From: Clostridia bacterium
Lineage (GTDB): Bacteria > Bacillota > Clostridia > Oscillospirales > CAG-272
NCBI GenBank assembly: GCA_017466495.1
Contig: JAFTUB010000090.1
Location: 1 to 6,707 of the forward strand
Direction of reading: 5' to 3'
Length of the DNA stretch: 6,707 bases
The position numbers and the translations under genes are program-made. The notes beneath the pieces were generated by a model that saw nothing but the letters and a program-made list of their open reading frames with translations, was not told the DNA's origin and did no database searches. This document shows, piece by piece, positions 5,312 through 6,707 of the stretch; position 1 is the first letter of the stretch; each line of letters starts with the position of its first letter.

Positions 5312-5384
5312 TGCCCGCCCAATTTTACGGTTTTTTGGAAGGGGGGCGGGGGAAACCTTTTTTGCAAAAAAGTTCCCCCCGGAT
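5312..5384 (-). repeat. Intergenic palindromic repeat, copy D-reverse (degenerate)
   Basis: Read on the minus strand, an imperfect hairpin with bulges (about 5348-5382, core TTTTTT-GC-AAAAAA) is followed by CGCCCCCCTTCCAAAAAACC, a diverged version of the family tail. It faces copy D-forward tail to tail and lacks a recognisable head hairpin. No minus-strand gene ends here, so this copy does not mark a transcript end. Confidence 0.6.
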
Positions 5385-5408
5385 TCCGACAAAATTCAAA
5401 ATTTATTC

Positions 5409-5437
5409 TTGCATTCGGCGGGAGAATGGTTTATAAT
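5409..5437 (+). promoter_or_regulatory. Sigma-A type promoter of the glycosyltransferase operon
   Basis: TTGCAT (5409-5414), a 17-bp spacer and a perfect TATAAT (5432-5437) put the transcription start near 5444 and give a leader of about 44 nt. Confidence 0.85.
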
Positions 5438-5487
5438 ATAAATTGAGTTTCTATCCTCATTTTTCAATTCGGAAAGGGGGCATTGCC

Positions 5488-6597
5488 GTGTCGGCTGCCA
5501 ATCGGATTACTGTGGTTCTTCCCTCGCTCAATCCCGACGAAAAGCTCCGTCTGGTAGTGGAGGGGCTGACCCGCGTCGGCTTTGACGATATCATCATTGT
5601 CAACGACGGCAGTGATGAGGCCCACCTGCCCAATTTTCCCTCCCCCGAGGAGTTCCCGAACATCGAGATCCTCACCCACGAGGTCAACCGCGGCAAGGGC
5701 GCGGCCCTGAAGACTGCGTTTGCCCATTTTCTTCGCACCCGCGAGGGGCGTGTGGGCGTCATCACCGTGGACGGGGACAATCAGCACCATCCCGAGGATG
5801 TGCTGGCCTGCGCGGAGGTGCTCTGTGCCATTCCCCGGAATGTGATCCTCGGCGTGCGGGATTTTTCGGGGCCGGATGTGCCCGCCCGTTCCCGCTCGGG
5901 GAACCGCATTACCTCCTTTGTCTTCCGCGCCTTCTGCGGCATGAAGATCTCCGACACCCAAACCGGCCTGCGTGCCATTCCCGCCGAACACCTTCCCCAG
6001 ATGCTGGAGGTGGAGGGGGATCGCTTTGAGTACGAGACCAATATGCTGCTGGAGCTGAAGCGGGGACACATCAAGTGGACTGAGGTGCCCATCCGCACCG
6101 TATATATTGAAGAAAATCAGACCTCCCACTTCCGTCCCATTGTGGATTCCTGGCGAATTTACAAGTTGATCTTCAAGTTCATGCTCAGCTCGGCGGCGGG
6201 ATGCATTGTGGACCTGGGTGTGTTCTGGCTGCTGGCCCTGATTTTCGGGGTGGCGCAGACCAATCTCATGATCTACCTCTACACCGCGGCGGCGCGGTTG
6301 ATCTCTTCTCTGACCAACTTCGCCATCAACCGCCGGGTGGTCTTCCGCAGCGGCGGCAGCGTGGGGAAAACCCTCCTGCGCTACTACACCCTGGCCATCC
6401 CCCAGATGCTGGTGTCTGCATTCCTTGTGGACTGGGTGGCTTACGGCCTTCTGCACGCCTATGCATCCTCGGATGGCGGCGCGCTGGGGATCACGGTGAT
6501 CAAGGCCATCGTGGACACTGTCCTCTTCTTCATCAGCTTCCGGATCCAGCGCGACTGGGTCTTCCGTGAGAAAGGAAATACATCCAATGGAAAATAA
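5488..6597 (+). CDS. Membrane glycosyltransferase: GT2 catalytic domain fused to a GtrA-like domain
   Basis: The GTG at 5488 is preceded by AAAGGGGG with 7-nt spacing; the in-frame TTG at 5443 sits at the predicted transcription start and has no ribosome binding site. The 369-aa product has an N-terminal GT-A fold of the GT2/DPM1 type (about 5-225): VVLPSLNPDEKL, NDGSD (39-43), NRGKGAALK (67-75), the metal- and nucleotide-binding DGD (95-97), DTQTGLR (156-162) and FEYETNMLLE (180-189). Residues about 229-359 form a GtrA-like domain with four predicted membrane segments (near 232-254, 259-281, 299-321, 333-352) and the family blocks SLTNFAINRRVVF and QRDWVF. The family transfers a sugar from a nucleotide donor to polyprenyl phosphate at the inner membrane face, with GtrA probably helping to move or anchor the lipid-linked sugar. 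The sugar is unknown. It overlaps the next gene by 11 nt. Confidence 0.9.
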   Translation: MSAANRITVVLPSLNPDEKLRLVVEGLTRVGFDDIIIVNDGSDEAHLPNFPSPEEFPNIEILTHEVNRGKGAALKTAFAHFLRTREGRVGVITVDGDNQHHPEDVLACAEVLCAIPRNVILGVRDFSGPDVPARSRSGNRITSFVFRAFCGMKISDTQTGLRAIPAEHLPQMLEVEGDRFEYETNMLLELKRGHIKWTEVPIRTVYIEENQTSHFRPIVDSWRIYKLIFKFMLSSAAGCIVDLGVFWLLALIFGVAQTNLMIYLYTAAARLISSLTNFAINRRVVFRSGGSVGKTLLRYYTLAIPQMLVSAFLVDWVAYGLLHAYASSDGGALGITVIKAIVDTVLFFISFRIQRDWVFREKGNTSNGK

Positions 6598-6707
6598 ACC
6601 GCAATCCGACCTGGGGCAGAGCCGCCCTGCTGTGCGGCGGCCTGCCCGGGTGCCGGCTCGCTTCCCCGCTGAGGGGGGCGCACCTGTGGCCACGGCCCCC
6701 CGGCCCG
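6587..6707 (+). CDS. Start of an unrecognised gene, Pro/Ala/Arg-rich N-terminus (3' end outside the window)
   Basis: An ATG at 6587 overlaps the last 11 nt of the glycosyltransferase gene, with AAAGGAAA upstream as a fair ribosome binding site. The frame stays open for 40 codons to the window edge. The visible product starts MENKPQSDLGQSRPAVRRPA and remains rich in Pro, Ala, Arg and Gly, as expected for a disordered cytoplasmic tail. The overlap suggests translational coupling with the glycosyltransferase and a related envelope function, for example a polytopic membrane protein with a basic N-terminal tail, but no domain can be seen. Confidence 0.6.
   Translation, partial: MENKPQSDLGQSRPAVRRPARVPARFPAEGGAPVATAPRP

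Noticed and set aside
5464..6693. 409-codon minus-strand frame opposite the glycosyltransferase
   Set aside because: Its composition is that of an antisense shadow (His, Gly and Gln rich), with no start signals. The plus strand encodes clear GT2 and GtrA motifs.

Overview
The window looks like a piece of chromosome from a GC-rich anaerobic member of the Clostridia, possibly an Oscillospirales or Christensenellales gut lineage. The evidence is the set of oxygen-sensitive Fe-S enzymes (a ferredoxin-tailed aldo/keto reductase and a PflX-type radical SAM protein), strong AGGAGG-like ribosome binding sites, textbook TTGACA/TATAAT promoters with 17-bp spacers, a CCA-encoding tRNA, and GC-rich palindromic repeats between genes. 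The lineage is an inference. There is no phage, plasmid, CRISPR or transposase gene.

Layout from left to right: the 3' part of an aldo/keto reductase with a C-terminal 2[4Fe-4S] domain (+, to 595); a PflX-like radical SAM gene (-, 742-1632) preceded by an overlapping 13-codon leader ORF (-, 1626-1667); a mannitol-1-phosphate 5-dehydrogenase family gene (-, 1839-3062) with its own promoter and terminator; tRNA-Thr(GGT) (+, 3267-3342) with a consensus promoter, an UP-like element and a terminator; a lipoprotein with a propeller-like region and a LamG-like C-terminal domain (+, 3590-5194); and a GT2-GtrA fusion glycosyltransferase (+, 5488-6597) whose 3' end overlaps the start of a Pro/Ala/Arg-rich reading frame running off the window (+, 6587-6707). 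The genes are mostly separate transcription units with no shared pathway. Only the last two form an evident operon. The lipoprotein and the glycosyltransferase both act at the cell envelope.

The most notable content lies between the genes. All five transcript 3' ends in the window carry a copy of one composite repeat in sense orientation. The full unit is an optional rho-independent terminator, a 13-nt GGGGC-NNN-GCCCC hairpin, an 8-9 nt C-rich spacer, a 30-34 nt hairpin centred on TTTTT-GA-AAAAA, and a tail resembling ACCCCTCAAAAACTTT. The stems differ between copies but stay paired. At three loci a second, often degraded, copy faces the first tail to tail. In two places even the terminator is nearly identical. 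This looks like a palindromic, REP/REPIN-like element family specialised for gene ends. Whether it is already catalogued cannot be decided from sequence alone.
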